Assembly: GCA_025345505.1 (NCBI GenBank)
Contig: JANVCC010000018.1
Span: 5,255,741-5,319,740 of the forward strand
Reading direction: 5' to 3'
DNA length: 64,000 nt
From: Todiramphus chloris collaris
Lineage: Eukaryota; Chordata; Aves; Coraciiformes; Alcedinidae
Of this stretch, positions 26,645-39,460 are shown in pieces. The stretch's first letter is position 1, and each line of letters opens with the position of its first letter. Below the pieces are notes generated by a model. That model was given only the letters and a program-made list of their open reading frames with translations, ran no database searches and was not told the DNA's origin. Both the position numbers and the translations under genes were made by a program.

Positions 26645-29600
26645 TTATCAAAGGCATGTTTCTAGCAGTGTCATTTTTTCAGTGCCTTTTGGGGCCTCTA
26701 AGTTGGAAAACTCACCTGGGGAAGTGGTGATTGATTTAGAAATGAAAAATAAGTTTATCTGTGAAAAATAGCCTGATAAAGATGGACAGGACTACAGCCT
26801 GGGTCAGGTGCCCTCTGCAAGATGACCAATATGGTCATGTCCTTTGATCCTGCACCATCTGCTCCTTCTCATTTAAAAGGAAACCATGTAAGGACAGAGT
26901 CTTAGTCCAGTACATTCCCTCTAGACAGGGTACCAAGGACCAGGACTTCAGGAATGATAAAACCCAAAGGTTACCATTTGTACTTGATGGGCATCATGTG
27001 AAGGAATGTGAACTACACAATTTAATGTGTCCTTCTAAGATCAGTATTTACTGAAAGGCCTGAGAGATGCTCATGCTGGTACCTCCTTTATCAAGAGCAA
27101 GAGAAGCGATAGTACAGAGGCAGGGGCAGAGCTCATAGTTGTGGGGCAGCATTGAGCACAATATTTCCAGGTTCCCTCAGCCTTCCCAGAGATGGTCAGA
27201 GAAAACCTGAGAAAATCATGCCCCATGCTTTTGCACTGGACAGGCTTGATCTCCCAACTCTACTACTGCAGGAAGAGGAGATGAGAGGTACCAGGGTCAT
27301 GGAGGACAGAGGAGAAATGAGAGAGAATTTAGTGAGAAAGAAGGTGTTGGGTTGAGCAGTTGATGAAGAAAGGAACTGGATTATGTCCTACAGAGACCAT
27401 TATCTAGTCAGCTCTGTCCAGAAAATTTAAACATTTGTCTGCATTTAGCATAGCTTCAGGGTAGCTGTAAATTTTCTTTTGCCTATAATCTGTGAGGGAC
27501 CACGTGCCAGCTCAGGGTTGACAATTCCCCGAACCTGACCCACTCTTCCCAAACCCTGAAATCTCCTGGTGCTGCCCAACAACTTATTTTCACATTCACT
27601 CTTAAAAAAAAATCCCTGTTAATTTTCTCTAAAATTAAATATAAGGAAAGAGGTGCCTGACAAAATGGTCCTGTAATATGCATTAATACTGAATATCTTT
27701 CTATTAAAGAGAGGGAAAATTCTAATATTTATGAGTAATACATTTTATTGAAGATTTCAGTCTTTCAAAGACATAAGTATTTGGTATAGAATTTCAAGCT
27801 CAGTAAAAGGCTGCTATACAAACATGGTCATGGTATAATCTTGAAAAATATTAACAGTTTTCAGCAACAAGGGACCTTTACGAGGGAGGAAAATCAATAT
27901 TGACTTTGTGTGTTTGTTTGTAGCATAGTAAAGTTGCCTACACCTGAGAAATTCCAGTAATTAAACACCTAATGTTAAATTCATATAAAAAAAGGTTAAA
28001 CAAATTCTGCAACTTAAAGGGAGATAGAAAACCTGACCATTATGGGCTACAAAAAAAAAAAAATAAAAAGGAACAAGTATTACATTAGAATAGCGTGCAA
28101 ATGGACATAAATAACAGTTTAGAAAAAATTACCTTCATCTTCCCTACAGCACCTGCTTAATTCTATCCTCCTGTACTGACTCTTGGCTGCTCACAACTGC
28201 ATTGCTTGTAATGCTTCAATCACTCCGCTGCCATCCCATAGCCCTAATGACCCATCTTAACCCTCCAACAAAGTGAACTGTCAAACTGATATTGCCCATC
28301 ACCTGAAAATTATTTTCCAACATTTTTATTGCAGTTGCAGTGAACAGACATGGCTCAGAGGGATTAGTGTGACCCCACTTTAGACATGTGCTCTCAAGTG
28401 TACGAACTGGCTATGGTAAGCCATTCACCATCTCTGGTAGCTGCCATCAGACACGTTCAAGGGTCCTCATCCTAAAGTGGCTGCCTGAGATAGATGAGTT
28501 GCAGTACTTATTCCTCAACTTTGACTATAGCTCAGAAGCAAGAGGTCTTTGATATCTAATTTTACTTGCTCCTTTCCATCTGGTCACGTGCTTCTCTAAA
28601 GTATTTGCTACAGACACCACAGGGAAAGACTTATTTCATTAAAAGATACTGTCTGTCACTTAAATGCTTACAGTGCTTGTGTTTCTATCAAGCTTATGTT
28701 TTAGGGCATGTTTTTTAAAAAAACATTGCTATTATAAGAAACAGGGATCAGTTATATTAAACCTTTTTAAGGATGTTGAGGAAAAGTCTGATTTAAGACC
28801 CTCTGTCTCCTTTTAAGATTGGAGTATCTGCTTATCTGAGTCCTCGGACTAGCAAAGACTTATGGGCATATCTTTATATGCATCCTGATGTCTCCACTAA
28901 AACCAATAGGGTTATTCACAATGTCTTGGCAGATGCATCTCTTTTTGCAGGAATGGGGACTTAACTTCTTTTCCTGGTGTTCACAAACGTTCCTCACCAA
29001 GACACAGCCCAAGGGCGTGTATAGCATGATACTCCACTTCTGCCCCATTCATGTCACCATTCACATTTAATTTAGTTAAAAACCAAAAGATGATGCCATG
29101 GCAAGTTTTAAACTAGGCACAAAGCCAGCTTTTGGATTTGTTTTTTTTATTATTGGCAAAGCTGAATTTAACTTCATCAAACAACTCCTCTCTTATCCAT
29201 ATCCAGCACTTCTCCAGAGTATCGCTTGAAAGAAATAATGAATTACATTAAAAGAAAGTTTCATCATTTTTTCTTTTAGAAATGAGCTTTAACATCATAA
29301 AATACTGTATGCTCATTTTGAGTCAAATATGTTTCTAGTTTTTCCAGGAAAGTGCTCAGCAAGGCTTTGTTCTTGTCTGAATGTTGTATGACTGTAACAA
29401 ATCACTAAAATGTCCCTGAGATGTCTCACATCAGGGAAATTGAAACCCTGAAAAATATATGTGCTTGGCACGGTCTTTCTACATATTGTGAAATTGCTAC
29501 TATAATTGCAGGATTTAGTATGTTATGGGTAAAAGGCCTTTTCTTTTAAGGCCTCTTTTTCTGCAGAGCTCTTTTTTAACTTGAAGCACAGAGATAAGTG

Positions 29601-29689
29601 CATCCTTATTTAGCTCAGTACTTAAACATATGCTTAAATTTAAAGATGTCCCAGTTCATGAGATTTAAGAACTTGATTAAACTAAATCT
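26645..29689. other. Gap between APOB-like blocks
   Basis: Three kilobases without clear coding similarity. A minus frame near 27.6 kb (EKINRDFFLRVNVKIS) has a strand-like pattern and could be one more scrap of the relic, but I could not place it. No mobile element is recognised. Confidence 0.45.
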
Positions 29690-30065
29690 TTTACTGGAGT
29701 GTTTTGTCAGATTAAGATCTGCAGCAGTAAAATATCAGTATGAATATAAGCTGCATTCGTGTCTAAAGTTATACATTTGCTAGTAAACCAAGCAATGTCA
29801 GAGGCTGCTTTGTGGCCTGAAGGACAGGCACGGCCTGTCAATGTCCACACCATTAAACATTCCTGTAGTCTAAAACCAGGTAAGTGTAAACAAGCTGTCT
29901 GGTGGAAACGGTCCCTGGGCCATGCCAGCACTCAGACTGTGCCCAGGAACAGCTAGGGAGAGGATTGGTTTTCTGGACCAAAGCTGTGCCAGGGACTTCC
30001 CTAGATATTTAAGCTTTGAAGATTAAATTCCAGTACCTGTGTCATTACAAAACCTGGAATCACCT
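29690..30065 (-). pseudogene. APOB-like relic block: IPGF, LPGF and ITLDTNA in one frame
   Basis: A single minus frame of about 120 codons shows, in order, IPGFVMTQV (APOB IPGYTVPVV), SFGPE, LFLG (SILG), LPGFR (LPDFK) and SKCITLDTNA followed by DI (SSVITLNTNA...SDI). The spacing between landmarks is close to that in APOB. Stops at TAG, TAG and TGA interrupt the same frame, so this is one continuous stretch of former coding sequence with point stops. It is one of the strongest blocks. Confidence 0.6.
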
Positions 30066-30429
30066 CTAAAAGTAACTACATTGGTCTTAAGAATTTGCAC
30101 CCTAAGGTCTGTTCTTCAACTGGCTTTATCATGCCCAGGACTTAGATCAGCTTTCACAGTGCTGTTCAGTATCAGTTTATTTTTATACATGTGGTTCTCT
30201 GAGGTAGTGAGAAGAGAACAAATTGTTGTTCAGGGCTAGATACCGTCACTGTTTAGGCTTTCACAGATAGATGAGACCCTTCTGAAGTTCTCACACAGTT
30301 ACAATAACTGCATCCAGGCTGTCACCTTGGTCACTCTGCTTTTCCACCTCATGGTGGAAAGTTGATCTGGTTGCAGGACTGAATCATGCAGCTAACATTT
30401 CTTTTTATGTAGAGGCAAAATCACACAAC

Positions 30430-30607
30430 CGAGAAATCCTAAATAGTATTTGAAACTACATGTTGGGACTGAAAGCCTATGTCTGAATAGGTACATCCTA
30501 AAACTGCTGCTGTGACAGCTGCTGAAAAATGTCCCTTGACATGGAGCTGAAACCAATGGGATTTCCTCCACGAGGAAGTCTATTTCTGGCAGATGGAATG
30601 CTTTCAT
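30430..30607 (-). pseudogene. APOB-like relic block with FHLPEI motif
   Basis: The frame opens with AFHLPEIDFLVEEIPLVS, a pattern of Leu-Pro and Ile-Pro strands typical of APOB (FQLPHISHTIEVPTF). A one-base frameshift then moves the similarity to a frame reading QLHVKGHFSAAVTAAVLG, comparable with KLYSILKIQSPLFTLDANAD. The frameshift falls near the GGTTTCAGCTCC stretch. Between this block and the 32.0 kb block a large part of the APOB central exon would be missing. Confidence 0.5.
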
Positions 30608-31889
30608 AGGTCAGAGACTATCGTCAGTGTGGTAAGTATGAAAAAGCTTCAGTCCTCATTGGTGAAAGAAGGTAAGATCAGGGAAGTATCATGCCAGAAT
30701 TGCAAGAGAAATAGAAAAAAATCTTTTGGACCAAGATTTTTTCTATTTATGGATAGTTTTACTCTCTATTCAACTCACATATATATCTAAATTCACAAGT
30801 TAAAAAAAAAAAAATCCATTACTAAATAAAAAATAATTCATATCCTGTTTTCAAGTGGCTTACTGAGGGAAGGTGATGCTATTTGTCTTTTACAGAGGAA
30901 CTCAGTGCACCATCCAATGTACATCTGGGAAATGGAGAAGCAGTCTTATAGTAAAGGGCTGCCACACTGCCCTACCTTGGGATACATCCTTCCTCCAGTG
31001 AAAGCTGTGCTAGTCTGTTTGTGATTTTAGTGCATAAGCATGGTAGAATCTGGTGTGTGCTCAGGAGAAATATACAACTGATATTACTGAAATAGTGGTG
31101 TTGCAAATAATGGGGAGACCATTATCAATCTGTGTTAGAAATGCTGTCTAGAGAATCCATCAGGTTGATGCAGAGGGTTTGAAGTTAAGCAGAACACCGT
31201 TGAGGTTCCAAAGAATTTTTTTCTAGTTAAGGCTGTATCACCATTTCCACTAGAATTCTTCTTTCCAGACGCTCGTATAATTCAGCCTGGAAAATGCACT
31301 CTGAACAGAAACTCGGCACAAATTGTTCCAAGCAGGGGCAATATTTTCTTTTTGAGGGCATGAAAAATACCCATTTATTTTTGTTGCTGAGACAGAAAAG
31401 CAGCTAAAAACTAGTCTTTTCTATGATAAAATTGTGCTGAGAACAAGAGAAATGCCTACAGTAAAAAGAAACAGAAAGAGTAGAAGTTTATGAGATAAAA
31501 AATTCAGAAAAACAGAAATTTAGGCTTAATTATTTTCTGAGTTCTCTTGCAGACACTTTATGTCTGAAGAAAGTTTTTAGCTATTTGGGTGCTGTTATAA
31601 ATTAGCTAGTTCTGTACCAGAGTCTACACTTTGATGCATCCAAGCATCTTCCATTTATTTCAACATGGTTATGCTCTCAGAGCTTTCAAAAATAAATAGG
31701 AAAATTTTGAAGAGGTTGAGAGCACACACAGAAGATTAAAGTATGGAATAAGTTGAGCTGCAAAGGAAAGATAGCCTCAGGGAACGGGAAAGAGAAACTT
31801 TATTTTCTTTAATGAGAAAGCAGGAAGAAAATGAGAACAGTATTGTGGCATGTTGATATGCCAGAGAGGAAACAAAGAAAGCAAAGAAA
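30608..31889. other. Gap between APOB-like blocks
   Basis: AT-rich sequence without recognisable coding similarity. In a complete APOB this interval would hold several kilobases of central exon, so most of that exon is deleted or unrecognisable. Confidence 0.45.
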
Positions 31890-32072
31890 GAAGAAGTTCA
31901 GAAGTGCTTCACAGTTACTTGTTCCCAGCTGGATTTTGATTGCCTGTCTGGGTAAGAGGGCCAGATCCCTGTGTTTGGCCTGAAAACCCACCTCAACTTT
32001 CTGGTTAAACAATGATATTTTGCACCACTGTGGGTAGGATGAGCATCCAAGTTTCACATTGCATCCTTGGCT
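31890..32072 (-). pseudogene. APOB-like relic block with SSY...NQKVEVGF
   Basis: The frame reads CSSYPQWCKISLFNQKVEV and continues to a LLPRQA motif. APOB has TSYRLTLDIQNKKITEV followed by ISIPRLQA, so the landmarks SY, N-x-K, V and PR-x-x-A keep their order. An upstream stop and an AG (GGCTTAAAAG) about 10 bases before the block may mark an old exon start. After about 60 codons the frame runs into a pyrimidine-rich stretch without similarity. Confidence 0.5.
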
Positions 32073-32291
32073 TTTAAGCCATGAAGTAAGTAAAAACAGT
32101 TGGGAAAAAGAAGTCCTTGAGGATTCAAAGGAAAAGCTCCCAGTAAATGTTCTTCTACCTTACTGATGTATCAGAAGAAACAGTTGCACCTCTCCAGTTT
32201 TGGGCAGGTGAGGTGGTGAATGGGGGTCTGTAGTGAGAAATGGGGATCTGGGGATTTCTCAAAGAACAACTCTTAAAAAAACCCCTAAAGT

Positions 32292-32483
32292 CTATTTGGT
32301 TGGAGGTGTATGACTGTGGGCTGCTGTCAACACAAATTCCAGATCACTCCTGAGGAAATTATGAAAGCTGCACTTGGCGCCAGTTAGGTACCTGGTGTGT
32401 ACCTTGTGGTGTTGCAGCTGGTAAGAAGGCAGAGAACAAATACTGGTCCCATGCAACACCTGTTCTTGCAGTGGGGTGTCCAC
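32292..32483 (-). pseudogene. APOB-like relic block with QV..G...C and LTG landmarks
   Basis: This is a frame of about 63 codons. EQVLHGTSIC aligns with APOB KQVFPGLNYC (Q, V, G and C at identical spacing). An LTG follows about 25 residues later, where APOB has YPLTGD about 27 residues on. Just upstream another frame reads ERWTPHCK, comparable with QSWSVCK, which implies a frameshift within the exon. The frame ends at a TAG near 32292. Confidence 0.5.
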
Positions 32484-32546
32484 CTTTCAGGTCTCATACA
32501 CAGCTTCATCTGATAAGGAAGAATCTCTGAATCTTCTGGAGCAATT

Positions 32547-32548
<2 letters not shown>

Positions 32549-32579
<31 letters not shown>
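32549..32579. repeat. (GT)15 microsatellite
   Basis: An uninterrupted GT dinucleotide run of 31 bases inside the region of the APOB-like relic. Confidence 0.98.
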
Positions 32580-32582
<3 letters not shown>

Positions 32583-32714
32583 ACAAAGATGAGGACCTTT
32601 CTTTGCTGTACATGAGAAATAGGTCATGGAGAGACCCATGCTGAAGTGGGAGAATCTGCACTCACTTGGTCTATGACATTGCAAGACTACGGTGAAAAGA
32701 ACCATTTTAGGTGA

Positions 32715-34249
32715 TGGATAAGCTTCTTTCCATATTCAATTTCCTTCCCTCTTTAAATGCCTTCTTGCTTATGTAAGATGATAAGGAAGAAGAATCAAAG
32801 TTTTGACTGTCTGTAATTTGAGTACATTATCCTTCAAACAACATATTTCACCTGGTTTCCCCTTCACCTTAATCTTCTGAGATAGCCTTAGCTTTTTTTT
32901 TTTTTTTTTTTTTTAGCCTTGTTGGAGGATATGCAGCTTCTTTATGAAGCATCCCTTTTCCCCAGCACTACAACATGCCACTTGCTCACTAACTGACTAA
33001 CTTCACTTCCTTCCTGTGTTTCTAAGGACATCATATGAGAGCTTAAGGTACTCAAAAACCGAGTGCTGCAATGAAAAAGAACTTATTAAAGTTTATAATT
33101 ACAGAAAAATTAATCAAAGAGACTTAGCATGGTACTTGCATAAAGATAATAAGCCAAGATCTTGTCATAGTGAAATATGGAATAACTCCATTGAAATAAA
33201 TCTTAATTATGCTAGAGTCACTACTTCGTGTGACTTAATTAAGAGTAGAGATGTGAAAGCCTTTTGGGAAAAAAGATCACTGATTACACAACTACTTCAC
33301 TTCATATTTCATCTTTCCCCCCAGTTCATTTCCTTCTCACTGAAGAAAATTTCTAAAACTAGAGATGTTCAAGTGATCTCAAAAGTGTATTATCATGTGG
33401 CAGGTTACATCCTAAACAGGCATTGTTTGAAGTAAAAGGTTGACAATAAAAAACCTGGAGATAATCTCTTTAAATCACACATGCAAGTTGCCATGCATCC
33501 ATATGTATCTTGGCCATAAAAAGTATGTTTCTTTGTTAGGCATAAACTGATGAAACATCAAGTACTGGACTACAGAGGTGAAGACTTAATCTAAGAAAAA
33601 AGAGAAAGGAGTAGAATAATTAGGGTTAAAATAACCTACATGGGAAAGTGTAAAGAAAACAATAATAGAAAAAAAAAAAAGATTCCTGTGCTGTGGCCTC
33701 CTGAATGCAGCATGCAACTATGGCTATAGAGTATAGACAGATATATTGTTCAACAAGCATATCAACAATGTAAAAGGTTCATTCGTCATGATTTCACTCC
33801 TTACCAGACAGAAAGTGTACAAAGCCAGATATATCATGACAATGAATCTGTTGACTTCAACAGAGTTATCTCAACAATGAATTCAAACCAATACGCTTTG
33901 AGGGAATGAAACCAATCCAAGTAGGAAATGCACACAGGTTTCTTGGCAGATTATTTAGACTGTACATAAAAACCAGACATTAAAGGAATATGGGCAATAA
34001 CCCAGGAGACTTATGGTAACTGGAAAACAAATGTATAATGAAGATCCAATATGCAGCATGTATCAGTGTCAAATTGCTTTGCGTGTGCTATGTCTTTTCT
34101 TCACAGGTGCTTATGTAGCTCCAGTTGAGCTGAATGGGTGCTGCAGAAAAGGTCAGTATTTATTGAAAAGGACTGAAATCAAAATAAGAAAAAAAAAAAG
34201 GAGAAGGAATTAAAAGATATGGACTCGCCACCCCCAAGAGATTCCAATG
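32715..34249. other. No clear feature
   Basis: It contains the T22 tract and an A12 run at 33669. The 139-codon plus-strand frame at 33016-33435 has no similarity I can name and is within chance expectation for 64 kb. Confidence 0.55.
32893..32914. repeat. T22 homopolymer
   Basis: 22 consecutive T. No LINE or processed-gene body is recognisable next to it. Confidence 0.95.
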
Positions 34250-34349
34250 NNNNNNNNNNNNNNNNNNNNNNNNNNNNNNNNNNNNNNNNNNNNNNNNNNN
34301 NNNNNNNNNNNNNNNNNNNNNNNNNNNNNNNNNNNNNNNNNNNNNNNNN
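34250..34349. other. Assembly gap, exactly 100 N
   Basis: This is a run of exactly 100 unknown bases, the usual placeholder for a gap of unknown size. The bases flanking it are ...ATTCCAATG before and CCAATGTGAAC... after, so CCAATG occurs on both edges. It lies inside the APOB-like relic between the 34.8 and 32.4 kb blocks. Confidence 0.98.
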
Positions 34350-34750
34350 CCAATGTGAACTGAATTATAGAAGAAAATAATCTTTTTTTTTTTTTTAGCC
34401 TGAGATGAGTTTTTCCTTGTTCCAAGGAGACTGATGTATCTGCAGGAGTAAGAGCTGCAACAGCTTTTCTTTGTGGATCTAGAGTATGGTTGATAAATAA
34501 AGTAATAAAACTACATTCATGGAAGCTCTGATTAATTTTCTGCTCCTGTATTGACATAGAAATAAAAAATCTTCTAGTCACAGAGTCTAATCTATATATC
34601 TTGTATCTGGTTTATACAAGTGCCACTGTGCATGCATGATATTGAGAGGTTTGACATCATGATACTGAGCTAGTTTGACATCTCATCAAACTCTAGCTCA
34701 TTTACGTGAGCCCACCTTCAATATTGACAACCTCTGGTTTCTTAACTCAC

Positions 34751-34840
34751 CATTGTCTGCTAGGGGAATTCCAGTGGCAATTTTTGAAGATCTGTTCTGC
34801 ATAAAAGCCTCGCAAACCAAACATAAAGTTTGAGCTGAGT
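34751..34840 (-). pseudogene. APOB-like relic, exon ending at a consensus splice donor
   Basis: The minus frame reads KLYVWFARLLC, then TDLQKLPLEFP, a TAG stop, and QTM. It compares with APOB RLAAYLMLM...ADINKIVQILPWEQNEQV (LPxE...Q). The block ends exactly at ACAATG|GTGAGT, a near-perfect 5' splice site (intron from 34750 downward). A splice donor right where similarity stops suggests an intron-bearing gene copy and not a retrocopy. One in-frame stop lies six codons from the end. Confidence 0.45.
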
Positions 34841-35146
34841 TACTTCTGGGATTTATCCAGATAGATACCTGGGAGACAAGTTTCTAAGTTTTTTTTTTCT
34901 TTTCTCTTTCACTTGATATTTGGTCAATTTAAGTGGAGTTAATGTCACCAAATCTGGCTGAGTCTGCATTGCTGGTGTCTCTGAACGAGTCATGCTGAGC
35001 TTTCTTTACCACTAATACACGTCTTTTTAAGGTGTGATTCATTTACTTTTGATGCACAACTGTAAAATGGATCAGAAGTGTTTTTACCTCTCTTCTGGCC
35101 ATAAAGGAAGCTCAGATATAAGTATCTATGTTGTCAACATCCAAGC

Positions 35147-35275
35147 TTAGATGACATGAATCCTGGCTTGGATGGTTTTGGAAAATGCTACTTTTTTCAA
35201 TACCACGCATGACAGACATCCCTGGGATTCATCTGGGCAGTACAAGAGAAAACCAGAAACTTCTCCTGTGACACC
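35147..35275 (-). pseudogene. APOB-like relic, N-terminal lipid-transfer module block
   Basis: The frame reads VSGFLLYC, then a second Cys six residues on, then VVLKKV, ending at a TAA. In APOB the helical lipovitellin-like domain has a closely spaced Cys pair (LVQCGQPQC) followed by WLKRV. The spacing is C-x6-C here against C-x4-C. It sits between the weaker 36.7 kb block and the 34.8 kb block, in the right order. The evidence is moderate and short. Confidence 0.4.
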
Positions 35276-35504
35276 TCCAGAAGTGATACCCACAGGTCAG
35301 AGTTATACTGCAACAATACAGATTTTGTATGGGCAGTGGAGGAAATGTAAGAATTATGAAAAGCTTAACATTCATAACCAACTCTTCTAAAAAGGATGGG
35401 TATTGCACAATGTCCTCAAGATGCAGATCAAGGTCAGTAAATACTTCCCAACTAGACACACATCTGAGACAAAACCCAACATTAAAACATCCCCTGCTCC
35501 TCAA

Positions 35505-35560
35505 CCTTACTAAACTTGCTAAACCTTACTAACCTGCTTGTAAAACTTACTAAACTAAAA
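35505..35560. repeat. Imperfect CTTACTAAAC tandem repeat
   Basis: Three to four imperfect copies of CCTTACTAAAC or CTTACTAAAC, spaced by about 10-20 bases. Confidence 0.7.
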
Positions 35561-36495
35561 TTTAGATCTCAGTTTTGCAGCTGACCCTTGAATACCTTGG
35601 GTCACACTGATAAACTTGATCTAGCTACACCTGAAGTTTAGATCTGGATTCAAACTTTGGAAGGGTATCTTTCTTTACAACCTGTTGCATGCAAAAGGTC
35701 CCTTGAACAATCAAGAGCTTTGACCACTCCTAAAACACAGAGGTCATTTTTGGCAAATGGCAATGGCAAAGTACAGAAAGTACAGAGAAGAGGTGCAACT
35801 ACATTCCTTGGGAACAGAAGCAGCTAATGAACGTTAGAACTGGCATTCAAATGGCTTTTTGCGCTGCAGGAGAATTTTCTCTGGCACTCCCTAACCATGA
35901 CACAGTAGGAAGAGGTGAGACATCACATTACAAAGATTCAAATTCTTGCAGAGAGCTTTTTAGTAAAACGTATGTACACACACTCATCAGCAAACTCTGC
36001 AGGTTTGAGACTGAGTTAACCAGCCACAAACAGACGTGTATACACATTTTGGAAGGCAAACAGCTTCCAGACTTCTTATAAAGGTACCCACAAGTAATAC
36101 AAAGTAGACATAAACACTCCATATAGTGATATTGTTACATAGTGTCCTCATGGATACTATATATTTAGGAAGACATTGCTCATGTAGGTGATGCTATACC
36201 ATATTCCAGAGAGTAGAAAGCAAGCCCTTTTAAAATACTGGAAGGGGAGATGGACATGGCACACTCCAGTGTAGAACTGGGCCAAGAGCAAACTGAAATG
36301 GATAGATCTGTTTTTATCCCTTCTCTTGGGCTACTAAGCTGTATAGTTTACAAAGCATAGAAAGTCATTCATAGTTCTTTACAGTACGATTTCTAGTGTC
36401 ACATAGTAACTGCGAGTTTACTGCACTCTCCTGTGAAATTTCAACTGCCATAACAAAGCTTTATGTTGCAGATAATTAACACTCAAATATTTAGG

Positions 36496-36512
36496 AATAA
36501 TAATAATAATAA
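36496..36512. repeat. (AAT)5 microsatellite
   Basis: A short AAT run downstream of PTCHD4. Confidence 0.9.
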
Positions 36513-36619
36513 AGACATTTCACCCTCCCCTTCCCACAGGGGACCTATCTGTCTTTTTACAACTAGAGGTGGATTCAGCCCTGTGCAAACCTTAGCAAGG
36601 TCTTTTTTTGTGTGTGTGT

Positions 36620-36772
36620 GGCAAGCATTTGACTGATGTTTTGCTTAAAGAAGGGGAAATTCCCACTTCCTGCAGCATATTGCAGGGACCAACAAATATA
36701 TCCCTTTGTCCGTTGGACCAAATATTTAATGAGAACACTGTGCAGGTGCTCCAGAGCTGACTCAGCAGTTGC
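36620..36772 (-). pseudogene. Possible additional N-terminal block of the APOB-like relic
   Basis: A minus-strand frame here is open for about 50 codons and protein-like in composition (AESALEHLHSVLIKYL). The spacing AE..L..L recalls the start of the helical part of the APOB/vitellogenin N-terminal module (AEAVLKTLQELKKL). It lies on the expected side of the next block. The similarity is short, and this interval could equally be PTCHD4 3'UTR sequence with a chance open frame. Confidence 0.25.
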
Positions 36773-37750
36773 ACGATCACATTATGCCTGTGATATGCAA
36801 TCCATCATTACGTTTAAAGCGCCTGCTTGATTAATATTCAGTGTTTAATGTCAACACTGAGAAATTAGAATTCCAAAGTGTTACACTGCAGGAACTGCAA
36901 ATACTGCTGCAGTGGTAGTGGCCCGGGTTAGTTTTGTGAGATCTATTAGTTCAAGGGGAATCTTACAATTCAGAAATGCCAAAATGTGTGCATGGTATTA
37001 ACTACCAGCTGTGACCTCTTGGGGCAAAGGCCATGTGTTGTATTTAAAGAAACTAAATGTTATTATCCAAATGGCTATGAGTAATTCTTCTCCTATATAA
37101 ACTGTACCTCTATCTTTTAGCAGTATAGCTTTGCCATCCATATTCAAAATGATGTTCTAATTGTGGTATTACAGATATACATGGTACTAGAGTTGGGAAG
37201 TACTTTGGCTTAGATTGTTTTAAACATCTACTTCCCAGGTGCATAGGTTACATCTTTACCAACTTGATCAAGTAAATAAGAAAAAAAACCCACACTATTT
37301 TCATTATCTTTCTTGGTCTTGTTCCTTTTTCTCATTTGAAATGTTGTTTTTTTCATTTCCATGGACAATTTTATCAAACCAATCTGCCTTTTCCCCCTAC
37401 TATTTACTTAATGGTAACTTTTTTTCACCGTTACTTCAGTCCTACATACAACAGATCAAGCAATTCCCATTAGAGCTACAGTTTGAGATTCAGGAACATT
37501 TAACGGCCAACAGAATCTTCCCTGGTGGAGAATGAGAATTCAAAGGAAACATTTGAGATTATTTTAACTTTCATTATTTTTGTTAAAAAAAGTTTGCACC
37601 TTGATGTGTCATGAATACCCCTTCTTGATCTTCCTTTGCCTTGTCAGACCTGGCCAGCACAAGCAGCTGAGATCTTTGCTCTATTTTCCCTGCATCTCTG
37701 TGCAATGCTTTTTTAAAAAGAGAATATGCTATTATTTTTTTCTAAACCTT
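36773..37750 (-). other. PTCHD4: PTCHD4 3' untranslated / immediate downstream region
   Basis: This is the stretch directly 3' of the PTCHD4 stop codon in gene orientation. It is AT-rich and free of recognisable repeats, and I see no coding sequence in it. At least the first part must be 3'UTR. I could not fix the polyadenylation site because several weak AATAAA-like words occur further down. A 98-codon plus-strand frame at 37239-37535 looks like chance. Confidence 0.55.

Positions 37751-39460
<1,710 letters not shown>

Larger units (their letters stand above)
21685..35275 (-). pseudogene. Decayed APOB-like (large lipid transfer protein) gene, overall span
   Basis: A series of minus-strand blocks, described separately below, translates to segments resembling apolipoprotein B. 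They appear in the same N-to-C order as in APOB, from the N-terminal lipid-transfer module (about 35.2 kb) to the C-terminal amphipathic helix (about 21.8 kb). Short motifs with counterparts in human APOB as I remember it are: LPLE...Q (APOB LPWE...Q), NQKVEV (NKKITEV), IPGF (IPGY), ITLDTNA (ITLNTNA), GNSTVSLSHK (HNSTVSLTTK), SPSQIKSCLV (SPWQMSALVQ), PFTQLEL (PFTDLQV), TVSQLT (TVSQFT) and FSDRLENFY (FSDQLSDYY). In-frame stops and frameshifts separate or interrupt the blocks, so no functional protein is expected. Parts of the huge APOB central exon and of the C-terminal helical region seem missing. APOB proper builds lipoprotein particles in liver and gut; this copy is a relic of that gene or of a paralogue. 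It could be a duplicate or a lost LLTP gene. The identification rests on eye alignment only. Confidence 0.62.

Noticed and set aside
33016-33435. 139-codon plus-strand open frame
   Set aside because: No recognisable domain, low complexity Lys/Asn/Ile content and no splice context. A few frames of this length are expected by chance in 64 kb of AT-rich DNA.
37239-37535. 98-codon plus-strand frame ending LQFEIQEHLTANRIFPGGE
   Set aside because: Its end looks protein-like, but it lies opposite the PTCHD4 3' region, begins in low-complexity sequence and matches nothing I know.
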